Source of the DNA: Cycas panzhihuaensis
Taxonomy: Eukaryota > Cycadophyta
Direction: 5' to 3'
Assembly (NCBI GenBank): GCA_023213395.1
Contig: CM041465.1
Location: 16,244,001-16,308,000 of the forward strand
Length of the DNA: 64,000 bases
The notes beneath the pieces were generated by a model. The model was not told the DNA's origin. It saw only the letters and a program-made list of their open reading frames with translations, and did not search any database. A program made the translations under genes and the position numbers. Below are positions 44,951-56,528 of the stretch, in pieces; positions within the stretch are counted from its first letter, which is position 1, and each line of letters opens with the position of its first letter.

Positions 44951-45600
44951 GAGGGATGGGTTTGCCATCCCCATCCATTCCTTGTTCACTACCTACTATA
45001 TTATTCATTGATCCTACAGTCCAGGCAAGGACACGTCCCTTCATGGACTATAGGTCGACACCACTATCTATTGAGGCATTAAGAACTAATCTGCTGCTTC
45101 ATCCTCCCGAAGTTCCTAAATTTAACGGAACTTCTTCGCAAGACCCAACAGAACACCTGTGTAGTTTTTCTATGGTATATATTGATTACTGGGATTACAA
45201 CCATATCTTAATAAAATAGTTCCCTCAATCTTTGTAGGGTGATGCCCTTAAGTGGTTTTATCGCCTCCTTAACCACTCTATCTCTTCATTCCAACAATTG
45301 GTGGATTAATTCATCAACTACTTCGATGTAGCTCATCCTTTCGAAAGCAGAATGAAATCTCTCCTTTCACTCAAACAAGGTCATGATGAAATGAATCGTG
45401 ACTTTATGCGATGATTCCATGACCTTCTTCACTCCACTAAGGCCACGTTACCCGAGGAGTTGAAGAGAGACCTTTTCGTTAATGCACTTCACCTCAAAGT
45501 ACATGTGGAAGTCCTTAAAATGGGGGGGACCACATGCAACTCTGTGACTGCAAAGTGCTTAGCGTTAGAGGCTATTGAGATCTAGGCCGGACTCAAGAGG
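44951..45600 (+). pseudogene. Gag capsid core of element D
   Basis: RPFMDYRSTPLSIEALRTNLL, HPPEVPKFNGTSSQDP, a stop, GDALKWFYRLL, SRMKSLLSLKQGHDEMNRDF and EELKRDLFVNALH follow the order of C. Stops lie after IK, LQ-equivalent positions and VD. It retains the Retrotrans_gag layout. Confidence 0.84.
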
Positions 45601-46380
45601 CCTCTCAAGCCCTCATAACGTCATGAGGCATCTCCCTTAACCAAGGAAACTAAACCTTCACAGCCCACTAGGTCTACTTCTCACTCAAGTAAGAGGACCT
45701 TAGACCCCCTTACTTCTACCATACGTTCGTTTGAGCATACGATGAAGGAGCTTAAGCTTTAGGCCCCTTCATCTCCAACCTCTAATAAACAAATTCAATA
45801 GGCTTCTCAAGCCGCTCCTCCTGTGGGGGGTAATACCCAGCCTTCTCAAGCAAGGAAAGCAGATCCTTCGCTTGAGAAGAAGTGGTGTTTCATCCACGGG
45901 GAGTGCTTCCATGATGACTCACGTTGTTGGGTGTAACACCCTTGTGATGCCCCACAATGTGATTCATCTCCCAAGTAGGCATCGAGGCCCAATCTCGATC
46001 AACTTGTCCATAAGGATCTGTGTCCCAAACATGGGGAGCATGATCACAATGCTCAACAAAGAAACAACTGAAACCGTGATAGATCCCCTAATTCTCGCCC
46101 TTCAGATGGTAGAGGGAAGGGTGTGTGAGATTCAACATCCTCCTCGTATTCCCCTGACCACCACACTCCATCACCTTCGCGATCCTGGAACAAGGGAAAG
46201 AAGGTTATCCAATTGCTTGAGACCACTCCATTGTATACCTTAACCTGGTCTCAAGCTATTAAAGAGGCAGTCGGTGCCTCTTCATCCACATCTCACCTTA
46301 ATCCTCTTCTAGAAACTTCTCTTCCAGAACCCCCTGTGCTTCCCAAGACTATTCCTGTATGCCCTGACCATTATGATTTT
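45601..46380 (+). pseudogene. Gag C-terminus with intact CHHC motif, element D
   Basis: At about 45885 the frame reads EKKWCFIHGECFHDDSRC, an intact C-x2-H-x4-H-x4-C zinc knuckle, the best preserved of the family. Basic and serine-rich sequence follows (SPDHHTPSPSRSWNKGKKV). The apparent 123-codon frame at 45872 is in another register. Confidence 0.8.
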
Positions 46381-46960
46381 TGAAGGGTGCTTACCCAACC
46401 TATGAAGAGGTAGCCCTTCTCTATCGTTGACGAGCTCCACTCCGTCGTTGCGGGGATGTCCTTAATGGATGTCTTGAGGAGCTACCCTGAGCAACATGCT
46501 CTTCTTCTTGAAGCTCTTGGCCAACAAGATGCTTCCATCCATGTGATAGGTGCTACCTCCCATGGACCACCCATTGTCTCATTTGATCCCAGAGATCTCC
46601 CATCTCCCAGTAAGTGGGAGAAGCTTCTGCATTACCCATTTGTTATCACCATTGACACTCCTCATTTTATCATAGAAAGGACCATTGTAGATAATGGCTC
46701 TTCGATTAATGCTATACCTACGTGTATGCTCAAGGAGCTAGGTATAGTAGCTCTTGAGTCTGTCCCTTGGAAATACCAAGGGTATGATGGGACTGAGAAG
46801 TCCCCTTTAGGGACAGATTCCCTTTCCCTCACCTTAGGAGGGAAAACTGTTTCTGTCAAAGTTGTTGTACTCAATATCGATGTAGAGTACAACCTCTTAT
46901 TGGGCCGACCATGGCTCGACCAAATAGGAGCAATCTACTCCACGTGTTGGGGGTAACTTA
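46381..46960 (+). pseudogene. Aspartic protease of element D
   Basis: A 166-codon open frame (46456-46956) contains SLMDVLRSYPEQHALLLEALG, the catalytic TIVDNGSSINAIP (Asp-Asn-Gly at 46690-46698) and, about 60 residues later, VEYNLLLGRPWLDQIGAI. Both catalytic elements are intact, unlike in C. It is separated from gag by stops only. A protease kept in an element without RT or integrase could in principle process its own gag, but gag is broken here. Confidence 0.88.
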
Positions 46961-47470
46961 AATTTGTCCATGAAGGATAAGTTAAAGTTATTGCCCGTGA
47001 GCCTATGCCATCTCACACCTCTCATCCAGCCTGTCAGGCTATTTTCGATGATGAAGATAGCGATCCTGAGGAGGCTACCCCTTCCGTGGGACCTTTGTTT
47101 AAGGAGATTGACCTTTATCAGTCAGACCCTATGCCATGTCATAAGCCAAACCTAGTCAGGCTTGCCCCTATTAGTGTAGGTGGTTATGGTTACTTAGCCA
47201 TCATGGATGATTCTAAGTCGGATAGCGAGGGCTATGAGCCTTCTCCTCGGCGTGTCACCCTAGTTTCATAAGCACCTAGGGGGATATCTTGATCGGATAT
47301 TCCTACTCCTCTTCATTCCATATTGGCTCCCGAGCCATTGGTTATTTCACCTTCTCGGCCTCCCTAAGCAATTTCACATAGGTGCCCGCGTTGACGAGCC
47401 ACTCGTAGAGGCACTTCCTCTTCATGCTCTAGATCCTTACCTAGGACTAGAGCCACTCTTACTCAGATGC
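46961..47470 (+). pseudogene. Protease-RT linker remnant of element D
   Basis: A frame at 47005-47271 has FDDEDSDPEEATP and LAPISVGGYGYLAIMDDSKSDSEG, matching the C linker (FGVGSYGYLTMFDDDGSHSED). After about 47400 similarity fades; RT should begin about 900 bp later but is absent. Confidence 0.75.
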
Positions 47471-48273
47471 AACCTTGCTATGCGATCTGTCGTGTGCCAG
47501 GTCCGTTGCACTCATCTAGTTTCGACCATAACAAGTTTACTGGTAGGCCTAACAACACCAGGCCTACCCGTTGTCACCCATCTCCTATCCTGCATGTGAC
47601 TACCCCTATCCCTATGGGGTCTAAGCACACCTCTTTCTCTCTTTACGCTCTGAAATCAGCCTAAACTACCATCTTAAGTTTGTTCCCATTCCTCCTAGCC
47701 ACGGGTGAAATGACCACTTAGGATGGCCTCTTCATCTCCTTCTGGTTCCTCCTGCGGAACCCTCGTTCCTATTTCCTTTGGGACCTTGTCCTCCTATTTG
47801 GGCATCCCCTAGTTAGGATGACGCTTAGGAGTATCGTTACTCCCCTTTTGCTCGGTATTTACTTTGCATATCCTGCTATGCTCCCACATGGACATGTGCA
47901 TTACCTTATTTCTAACCCACATATGTCTATCAACCCTACTCATGGTGGTCGTATGTGCTCCTATTAGGTATATGGCCCTGCATGAAAGGAAATACGTGCA
48001 TCCTAAACAACTATCATAATAAAATGTAAAACATACATAATAAACCGTCTACATCATATACATATCATCACATATCAAAATGGGGTACCAATTACCCCGT
48101 CTATATATATATACATCAAAATCGTGTGTCATATCATACATGTGGTGTGGTACATCCTCTGTGGGAAGTCGGTGTCCTTGCAGGGAGGGTACAATCATAT
48201 GACTCTATACATGTGACCCCTTAGAGGCCCGTGCTTTCCCCTGTCAAAATAAATATAAAGCATGTGTCCTATC
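47471..48273 (+). other. Deletion junction zone and spacer of element D
   Basis: From about 47626 the sequence aligns with the C region that follows integrase (C 30470-30100, minus), so RT-RNase H-integrase (about 2.6 kb in C) are missing somewhere between about 47400 and 47626. The 47471-47625 piece has no match that I can see in the window. From about 47960 to 48273 lies the 3' untranslated part of the antisense PMD gene, with a short TATATATATATA run at 48102. Confidence 0.7.
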
Positions 48274-48857
48274 CTACTGTTGCCATGCTCGTGGGGCACC
48301 ATCTCCTGGTTGGTGTGATCCCTCTCCTGGGGACCACATCCCTCCGAGGCTCCTCTTGGGCCTCTACGAGCTCCCTACCTTACTCCCCTCATCACGTGGC
48401 CACCTCGGTGTTATCATCACTATGTGGGTATGTGTCCTGCTCTGACTCGACCTCGATGCCACCTGGTCCACCAGTTGATCATATTAGGCCTGGATATAAT
48501 CTCTCTCACTCTCCACTCCTTAGAGACGCTCCTCTAGTACTGCTATCTGGATCCTGCTCTCTACATCTCTACCTGCTCCTCCCTGAGCCTCCAAAGCCTA
48601 TATGCGACCCTGCAATGTGTCCTACTCGGTCTGAGCCTCATCCAGCTCCCGCTACAGCTGCCCCCTGAATACTACATGCTTTTGGGACTCTGTAGCCCAT
48701 ATATCTCTTACCCTCGCTAATGGGGTGAATGCTGCCATGTGAGCACCTACCGTTCTAGGTGCATCCTCGATCAGGATGGGCAGTTGTCCCTCTGCATACA
48801 CCTGAGGGAACATCTCCCTCACCATCGCCTCTACCAACTGCCTAACCTCTGTAGTAC

Positions 48858-48970
48858 CTGCGATCCAGTATACCATGTATCAGTATATGTCCATGGATAT
48901 CAAATTAACCAAAATCAAACTACATATCTGTCTGGCAATCAAATGACGATGGGAAATGGCTATGTCTCAC
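48858..48970 (-). other. Intron 2 of the PMD gene in D
   Basis: 113 bp; donor CACCAG|GTGAGACATA, acceptor GGATCGCAG|GTACTA (minus strand). It is the positional twin of the 112-bp intron in C. Confidence 0.78.
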
Positions 48971-50149
48971 CTGGTGCAGCGGCTGGCTCCCTGACTCGTG
49001 TGATTGCCTCCTTCGCTGGTGCTTTGCTAGTTGTTGGTACCTCCTCCTCTAGTACCTCCTCTACTAAGGCCTCTCTCCTCGCTGGGACTGGCTTTGCTAT
49101 CATCTCTCTGGATCTCCTCATGATTCATAGCCTACGAGACCGTGTCACTGGCTCCCCGCTCTCCTCTATAGTCCCTTATGGGCCTACCTCTCCGCCAGCA
49201 GTCCCAGATGGCCTTACTCTTCCTCCTACTGTCCTTGATGGACTTGCCTCTCCCGCAGGTCGTGATGGGCTGGCCCCGTCTCGTACATCTCTACCATCAT
49301 CATCACCTAGGAGCACCCGGGCTCCACCTACCTCGTCATCACTGACCCACCTCACTGCTCTGTATGGGTCTACTATAAGGTCTGTCATAGTGAGGAGGTC
49401 CAACGATGTAGCCTCCACTGAGCGCCGGACATGGGCCTAGTCTGCCACCTATGGACCATCGGGGCCCACTTTGCAATGGGGTGTGGTCCCCCCACTGGTG
49501 CCACTGCTCCAAAATGATCAAAGAACCAACACTGTAGCAGCATGTTATATGACAATCCTCCCTGACCTGTCATCCTGATAGCGTCTAGTTATACGATGAG
49601 GTTTGCCGCTATCAGGGTAGCCCAATCCACCCTCTTACTGACCTCATAATGACGCACTGCATCCATCCATCCCCCAGGGATGTCCCTATAGTTCTGTTTC
49701 TGGGAAATCTAGAACATAATGCATAATGTGATAAGTTTCCTCACATGAGGAACTCTAGATAATACCATGCTCTGTAGAGGCACTCCTCTCCTCTTCGACC
49801 TATCTATCCTTGTGAAAAATGATGTTGCCTCTCTATGTGTTGCCTCGTTGCTAGGCAGCGCTCCCAATGCTACCGGCCTCCCAGTCACCAGCACTCCCAG
49901 TATCTGCCTGATATCCCTCGGTATCACTGTCACATCTCCCACCTAGGGTAGGTGGAAGACGTGCCTCCTCTAGTCCCAATGTGACACTATGTCAATCAAT
50001 AGCCTTTGGTCTGACATGTATTGAGGTGTCTTCATGACCTTCAGTAGGCTACACCTTCGTAGGATCCCCTTGTCCTCCCGGGACATCATCTCTATGAAAC
50101 TTAGCATCGCCATCCCTATATTCTCGTAGTTGTCTACCGCGATCATAGC

Positions 50150-50634
50150 CTGCAAATACCACAAAAACCAGCCAAAATTGAGCTTACATTAGCTCTCTAC
50201 CCCTATGGCTATCTCTCAGCTCTGTCTGATTGAGATTTAGGGCCCTTCGGGCCCCTATCTTCTTTTTTTTGCAACATTGCCTTTGCAATGTGCCAAACTT
50301 TGCGGTACCACAGAGTTTGGCCTGGGTCCCATGGTGATCGGGGCCCCGCGACAAAGATCATGGCACCACGATCTTTGTTGTGGTGTGAATGACACCCCCC
50401 CAAAATGGGGGGTTTTCTACCTAAAAAGATCAAAAACATTCTTCTGGGTGGGCCCCACTAGGGCCCACCAGGACCTGGGCTGACTAATGCCCCAGTCCTG
50501 CCTCTTTTTGGGTTCGATTCAGACTCTAAGAGGTCATTTTTCGCCCATATGGGGCCTAAAAACCACATAAAAATCAACAAAAGGCAACGAAATTAAAACT
50601 TTGAGATGGGTTGGGTTTCATAGGATCCACTCAC
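50150..50634 (-). other. Intron 1 of the PMD gene in D
   Basis: 485 bp; donor GATCGA|GTGAGTGG and acceptor TTTTTGTGGTATTTGCAG|GC on the minus strand, phase 0 on both sides. It is the twin of the 493-bp C intron. Confidence 0.8.
50283..50470. repeat. Inverted repeats in PMD intron 1 (D)
   Basis: CCAAACTTTG/CAGAGTTTGG around CGGTACCA (about 50285-50312), ACAAAGATC/GATCTTTGT around ATGGCACCAC (about 50351-50378), a C-run/G-run pair (about 50393-50413) and GGTGGGCCC/GGGCCCACC (about 50447-50469). The first two share the GGTACC or GGCACC centre with the C intron. Confidence 0.85.
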
Positions 50635-50754
50635 TCGATCTGGCCTAGCTGTCGCCATCTCAGTCTTGTGGTCTTGATGGCTGTCTCTACGATCTGATCC
50701 AATGGTTTGATCTTCCTCTGCGTGCCTCTGAAGTTGGGTGGCACTCTGCTGCAT

Positions 50755-51350
50755 AAGGGAATGGCTCTGGATTCTCTCGAGAGCTCGTGAAAATGAATCT
50801 ATTTTCCATCAAGTTTCCTTATATAGGCGGGGGCCTCGACGGGCACTGTCTCCATTTTAGCTCTCGTGATAACTCTCTAGACTATCTCGTATTCCCGATC
50901 ACCTTTGCCTTCTAGCCCTGTCTCCCATTGCGCTCTTATAGCCTTCGTTTCGCTCGTTCTTATGGGTGCATTTATGGCACCTAGCTAATGTACTTTTTCG
51001 TAAGGCCCTTCCATCTCATTTTACGTGCCACCCCTGTGCATGCCTGAGTTTATACTCGTTTGGCTCATTTCACCATCATGGACCCATTTCCGCAGCTCTT
51101 TTCTGCCCCTGGGGCCTCTAGAGGGAATGCTCCCCCTATCCGGGGGCATGTTTTGCTCTCCGGAGTGATCTTTAGTCCCCTAGGATGCCCTTTTTCTGCC
51201 CACTCCCAGGCAGTGGTTGGATAGCCTACTCTCATCCTTGAGTAGCCTCATTGCTGGGTCCTCCTACCCTTCACAGCCATTCATCACTTGCCTTTCGAGC
51301 CTCTTTTCACTTTATTATTGTTTATTATTACTAGGACTTTTAGGTCACCT
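50755..51350. promoter_or_regulatory. Divergent intergenic region between PMD gene and second RNase H, element D
   Basis: 596 bp between divergent ATGs (PMD at 50754 minus, RNase H at 51351 plus); C has 597 bp. It holds the PMD TATA box and, near 51330, a pyrimidine-rich ATTATTACTAG before the RNase H ATG. Conservation with C spans most of its length. Confidence 0.65.
50818..50825 (-). promoter_or_regulatory. TATA box of the antisense PMD gene in D
   Basis: TATATAAG in GCCTATATAAGGAAAC (minus), exactly 71 bp before the ATG, as in C. Confidence 0.78.
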
Positions 51351-51770
51351 ATGTCTCTCTACATTTTTACTAATGGAGGAAGCCATGGTAACCCTGGACC
51401 TTCTGTCGCTACATGGATTCTTTGCAACCCCTCCAGATACGATTTCCTGTGCTCTGGAGTCTTCCTCCCAGAGGCTACCAATAATGAAGCCGAGTATACA
51501 GTTGTTATTGAAGCTCTCACTGATGTTCTTCGTTTCCATCATGGATCTATCATCTTGCTTTATGATTCCTAGGTTGTGGTGTCCCATCTCACCAAGGTTT
51601 ACCAGGTGTAATGCCCTCACCTGAGAACCCTTGCTTCAACCACCAGGTCCCTTCTGGCCTATTTCCAGTCCAACATTTGGCACACTCCTCGGGCCCTCAA
51701 TGTTGAGGTAGATAGTCTCATTCACCTCATCCTTGAGTATCACCTCCCTCTTCTTACTAACCATCCCTGA
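51351..51770 (+). pseudogene. Second (archaeal-like) RNase H of element D
   Basis: The frame starts at ATG 51351 (MSLYIFTNGGSHGNPGPS). It runs through FLPEATNNEAEYTVVIEAL and ILLYDS-stop-VVVSHL to RALNVEVDSLI and a stop at 51768-51770, about 140 codons as in C. The first catalytic Asp (TDGG in A and C) is Asn (TNGG), and a stop replaces Gln after YDS. The copy is therefore inactive, but through different positions than C or A. Confidence 0.88.
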
Positions 51771-52189
51771 GACTAGTCTGGTTGCTCTGTCACCCAAGTC
51801 CCATGCCATCATGCTCATCATCCCGCGATCCGTTCGCACCTCTAAAACCTAGCCGTTGATGAGGTTAAACTATGGCGACTACCAGTTTTGTTCACTCATC
51901 TCTTCTACTTGATTACGCACATCTCTTTGTATCTTTTGTGATGGGGGCAGCCCCCTCATCCTTTGTGTTTTCTAGTTGATTCCTAGGTGGCGCATAGGTA
52001 GCCCCTATGTGGTCTCCACCTATATCCTCGTATCTATGCATTCCGCCATGACGCTCAATGGCACCCTTGACTACTGTTATAACCTTGATTTATATATCTA
52101 CATACACATGTGCTACTGATAGTTGTGTTGCCAACATTCGCCATCACACCATGCTTCTAAGATGTAAGGCTCTGCTACTAAGGGGGCAG
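51771..52189 (+). other. Element D 3' non-coding region and polypurine tract
   Basis: No gene is seen. The end CTAAGGGGGCAG (52178-52189) is the polypurine tract directly before the 3' LTR. Confidence 0.72.
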
Positions 52190-54963
52190 TGTCTCCCAGC
52201 TTCTGGGAATGGATACAGGGAAATTGAATCCGATAAGTGCAGGTATATTTCTCACCTTATTATTATTTTCCGTTGTGAGGAGTATTTGCTTGCATGCTAT
52301 GTGTTTCGTAGATGGATTGCACCATCTATACCTATTCAGCCTATGATGACTATAGTGGGGGCATACTCCTAGCGAGTGTGATACCCCGGTGGCCATATCA
52401 CTTCCCATAATCTGCCCTGCTCCCCTTAAGACTCACCTGATTCATGTGTTGATTCACTCACATGTTGGTTCGTTGCCATTTGACCTCCTTGTTGCACCCT
52501 TGAGTCCCATGATTGTCTTTCTTATGGCTTTTGGTCTGTTGCTTACCCCTGGGCAGGTGGGCCCATCCCCCTACCGGCCTCCTAGCACATTGGTCCATAG
52601 CCCTGGCTGGCTGTTTGGGCTAGTTTAGTCTTCTAGTCCTACACCGCGGTAAATTTCATGGCACCGCAAAGTTTACCGCAGTATTGTGAAGTTTCCCATG
52701 GTGCGATTGTTATAACTTATTTTTTAAAACCGCTGTGGTAATTCTCACATTTATTGCAGAATTACCATGTGTCTTTCATCCCACCTCAGTGCCAGCCGAG
52801 CCCTAATCGCTTGATTAGGGTTGGGCTGAGTATTTAAGCCCATCTCAACTCATTTTTAGGATCTTTTAACTCTCTATTGAAGGATTACCAAGAAAAAATA
52901 CCCTGCTGTCTGCTATCTTCTATTGCTTTGCTACATTTCCAGGACCTGCAACCACTCTTCAGTGCCCAACTCTCCTTCAGCTTCACTGTGACATCTTCAC
53001 AGCTCATTGCATGCCTTGGAGAGGGCCTCCTTGAGGAGTTTTCAGGGTCTCCTTGCCCATGCAGCCACCAAGTGGTCCTAGAAGTAGGATTTCCTCCAGT
53101 CATCTCAGTAGGGGCTCCATACCTACTATACTCTAGCCTTTCCTTAGATTTCTCAGCCTCTTCTTAGCAGGCTTTTGTAAAGGCAAATACCTCCTATTTT
53201 CTCTAAAGGTATTTATTAGTTTAAGGTCCTTCTTTTGTCCAGTTTATGCCCAGTTTTGTATGTTTTTTACTAGTTTGTCTTATCTTATTTTAAGGGTTGT
53301 TTCTTTCCCTTCCCTTGGACCTTTTTCTCTGATGTTTAGGTTTCTTTTCCTACATTTTACACCCAGGACAGCAGCCAAAGAGGACTCCATAAGGTTTGGG
53401 ATAGAGCTAGGTGGATTCCATACCACCTTTGCACTCCCTATGAGGCTCCCACCCTCCAAACCTTCCTCTTTGCCCCCGTGCTATCCCTGGAGTGGGACAA
53501 GGGATTAGAAGACTATTTCTAGTTACTAAAATCATCATTGGCACCTGTTGCAGTACTAGTTTGTGGGCTCATTTCCCTCATCTGGGTAATGCATAAACCC
53601 CAGTTACTTTTCTTGGCTTAGCCCTTCTCTCAACGGCCCGGTTTGCTTCCTATAACACTTCGGTTCATTGAGAGCTTCTTTGGGCTCCTTTGCACCTCTG
53701 TTACCCCAATTTCTAGCTAGCTGTATAGCCATACCCTTACTGCCTTGTGGCTTCTTGAGAGAGGGTAGGGTTGCTTTTTACGGGAGGTGGGCCACTCCGA
53801 GGCTTACCTATCTACTTACCATTCATTTGAGTAGTTTTTACCATAGATTATTACTACAACCTTGTGATTCATGAGCATTAACATATATGTATAGAGATTT
53901 ATTTTTTGGTATATATATACATGTGTTGTTAGGACTCCACCTTGTGTTGCTAGCCTCTTTTCTCCGGAAAGGAATATTTGCGCTTACTTGTAGGTACACG
54001 AAGGACACGAGGGACTTCTCCCTTTCTCTCTCTCTTGCGGGTAAGTGCATTTACTCATATTTTATTATAGCATCTCATTTTTCTGCTATTGCTTTCCTTT
54101 CTGTTCTTGGCACTTTAGTGTCACTCTTCGGGGAAGGTAAGGAAGCCCTACGCTTTGCCCTACCGCGACCCCTCTTTTGCCGTGTTTCGTGGAGCGATTT
54201 GGACACCTTGTGGGAGCGTTGCTGCTTTGATCACATCTTCATTCCGGGTATGTGTTCTTGCTTCATTTCATTTTCTTTCTTTTAGAATATTTTGCATGGT
54301 AGTAATTAGACCACTTAAAAGGAAAAGGGACTCAACTCTCTTTTTTAGTTTGCATTCTGTTTATTATATTTTATACACCACACCTACCATAGGAAAAGGT
54401 TTGGGGAAGTTCTTCCCTCCAACCTTTCCATTCAGCTTGTAAACTTTGCCCTTGCCCTCTTGGCTTGTCATATTTGGTTTAGTTTACTTGCATGTGTCTT
54501 AGCATCCTCTTTTCTCTTGATTACTCTTTTGAAGGGGGGAACTCTTGATCGATTGATCATTCCCACTCCCTTCATTCTCCCTCAATTTTCTTCTGCCTAG
54601 TTGGGCGACCGAGAAGATCTTAACCATAGGCTATTCGCCTACTTTGCCTCTACTCATTTCCCTCTGCTATAGGGAAACCTTTGAAGGATTCTCTCCCTTC
54701 CCTTCTGGCCATCCAAAGGTGGGAGGAATCTTCTCCAGGATCTATCCAGGCTACTCTTCCACCTCCCCTCTTCCTAGTTGAAGTGGGGAACCACCTTTAG
54801 GTAGTTGGGTACCATTCACAGGTCCCGAACTTGCGCTCCGGCACACGAGGTGCCCTACGTGGTACTTGCCTTACTTGTAGGTTCCTATCTGCACCCAATA
54901 GTGTCATCGATCATCCTCGCTATCCCTACATAGCTAGGTGGTTATCTCGTAGATGTGCATCCA
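52190..54963 (+). repeat. 3' LTR of element D
   Basis: 2774 bp, TGTCTCCCAGC...GCATCCA, partner of 40932-43707. The two differ at roughly one base in ten in the stretches I compared, mostly C/T and G/A. This marks an old insertion. Shared features are listed under the 5' LTR. Confidence 0.95.
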
Positions 54964-54968
54964 CTTCT

Positions 54969-56528
54969 TTACATATTCCTAGGCCTAGCCCTCAACCTAA
55001 CCCTTTCTATACCTTTATTTCAAGTTTCCCACAAAGCCTCATATCTTAAACCAATTCTATGGTTAACCCTGTAGCATGGTTTGTTCCTCCTTCTACTCTT
55101 CTATTTCATGATATTTCACAATAACAACTATAATCACAACAACTTATGCATTCAACTATTCCTCATCCATCATCCTTACCTCAATACCCTACTACATTGA
55201 GGCTGAGGAGGCCCTTCCTAGACTATATGAAGTATCCCTTCCCGCGTGAGGTCTTGTTGTCACCCATGTCTCCATTCCTTCCTCAGTTGTGCAAATTTTC
55301 TGGCAACTCATCTCAAGACCTGGCCTCCTATATATAGGAATTTACACTTGATTGCACAGATTTTATGCCATATGGTTATGTTATGATGCATCTTTTTCCT
55401 AAATCACTTCAAGATGATGCTTTGAAGTGGTTTTATCATCTCGCTTCAGCTCTAATTCTCTCATTTCAACAACTAGTTGACTCTTTTATCAACTATTTTG
55501 ATGTAGCAAGACTGTTTGAGTTAGACATTAAATCCTTGCTATCAAGTAAACAAAATAATGATGAAACTTCAAGAGATTTTATTAGGAGATTTTAAGATCA
55601 AGTTCATGCTTACTATTCATATCTTGATCCTAGCTTGTTGTTTGATCTATTTACTAATGTGTTGAGGTATTATGCTTATTTCAAAGTTTTGAAACATGAT
55701 CCTCAAATGTATAAAGAAGTAGTTGACCATTGTTTAGCTTTAGAGACATTTAAAATACAAGTAGGTATTAAGAAGGTTGGGAAACCTACGTCTTCTAAAT
55801 ATCCAATTCATCCCACGAAGGCTACCCATCCTAAGCCTACATACGATCATCTTACTTCTTCAAATAGATCACTTAAGTGTGTGATCAATACTAAGTTATG
55901 TGTTGATGGTATATCTTCTACTCAATCCTCTCAAGAGACCAGAGTAATTCATTTGACTGAGGGGAGGAAGAAGCAAGATGCTCCCCTACCTCCTTTTTCA
56001 TTTAGAAAGACAAAATGGTGCTCTTACAATCAGACTAATGCACATCATAGAAGTGAGTGTTGAACTATTCAAAATATAGTTCATAATATAAATACTCAAG
56101 TAAACCATTCTTCTAGGTCATTGTAAGACCAAATGATCCATAAGGATCTCTTACCTCAACATAGTGAGAAGACTAGTAAAGAAGATAAAGGCAAAGGAAA
56201 GTGGATACAAGACAATAAAGACCAACCTTCAAGCTCTAATTCATCAAAGAAGACTACCACTCTCGTAAACGTTCAAACAAGAAGAAACACCAATCAACCC
56301 TATCCACCTCCAAAAAGTGGTGATATTAAGAGAACCATAAACATGGTGGAGACTTCAAAGAGTGTAGGTCCATCTAAATCATCCAATGATTTGATGGTGA
56401 GGAATCTTGATTCTTTACCTCTAGTACCCCCCCATCCCATCAAGTTTTGGTCTATTCCTTCTAGTTTAAAGGATGGATCTTTCTCTTTAGTAGAATAATT
56501 AAAGACCATTCCTGTAGGCATATCAGTT
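54969..56528 (+). pseudogene. Gag of element A', remainder
   Basis: It resumes after D with PRPSPQPNPFYTF and RRPFLDYMKYPFPREV. The capsid core follows (DDALKWFYHLAS, INYFDVARLFELDIKSLL, NNDETSRDFIRRF), then EVVDHCLALETFKIQVGIKK and the zinc knuckle CSYNQTNAHHRSEC (56013-56062, first His changed to Asn). A Lys/Ser-rich tail ends at 56498. The frames 55365-55595, 55635-56063 and 56133-56498 are open in succession, so gag is less damaged than in the other copies. Confidence 0.87.

Larger units (their letters stand above)
48274..50754 (-). pseudogene. Antisense plant mobile domain (PMD) gene in element D, three exons
   Basis: Exon 1 is 50754-50635 (120 bp, MQQSATQLQRHAEEDQTIGS...). Intron 1 is 50634-50150. 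Exon 2 is 50149-48971. Intron 2 is 48970-48858. Exon 3 runs from 48857 to the TAG at 48276-48274. Exon 2 starts with VDNYENIGMAMLSFIEMMSRED and ILRRCSLLKVMKTPQY, then RRHVFHLP, GDVTVIPRDIRQILGV and RRGVPLQSMVLSRVPHVRKLI, the PMD core. GD-rich and PSRPAGE/PSGTAGG repeats follow. Exon 3 has EVRQLVEAMVREMFPQVYAEG, then a coiled coil (ALEAQGGAG to AVLEERL). Stops and frameshifts occur. All exon borders, the 40-codon first exon and the QQ-stop end agree with C. Function unknown; PMD proteins are plant-specific and partly transposon-borne. Confidence 0.85.
40932..54963 (+). mobile_element. Element D: complete but non-autonomous retrotransposon with antisense PMD gene
   Basis: LTRs lie at 40932-43707 and 52190-54963. 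They are flanked by a perfect 5-bp target duplication CTTCT (40927-40931 and 54964-54968), and A shows the uninterrupted gag site. Between the LTRs are the primer site, gag, protease, linker, antisense PMD gene, second RNase H and polypurine tract. RT, RT-linked RNase H and integrase are absent. It belongs to the same family as B and C. At 14.0 kb it is about 2.6 kb shorter than C. Confidence 0.95.

Noticed and set aside
48739-49440. 233-codon plus-strand frame in D
   Set aside because: It lies antisense to PMD exons 2 and 3. Its Ser/Pro/Thr-rich sequence is the complement of the GPSxxAGG repeat region, and the matching frame in C (28629-29078, minus) is explained the same way.
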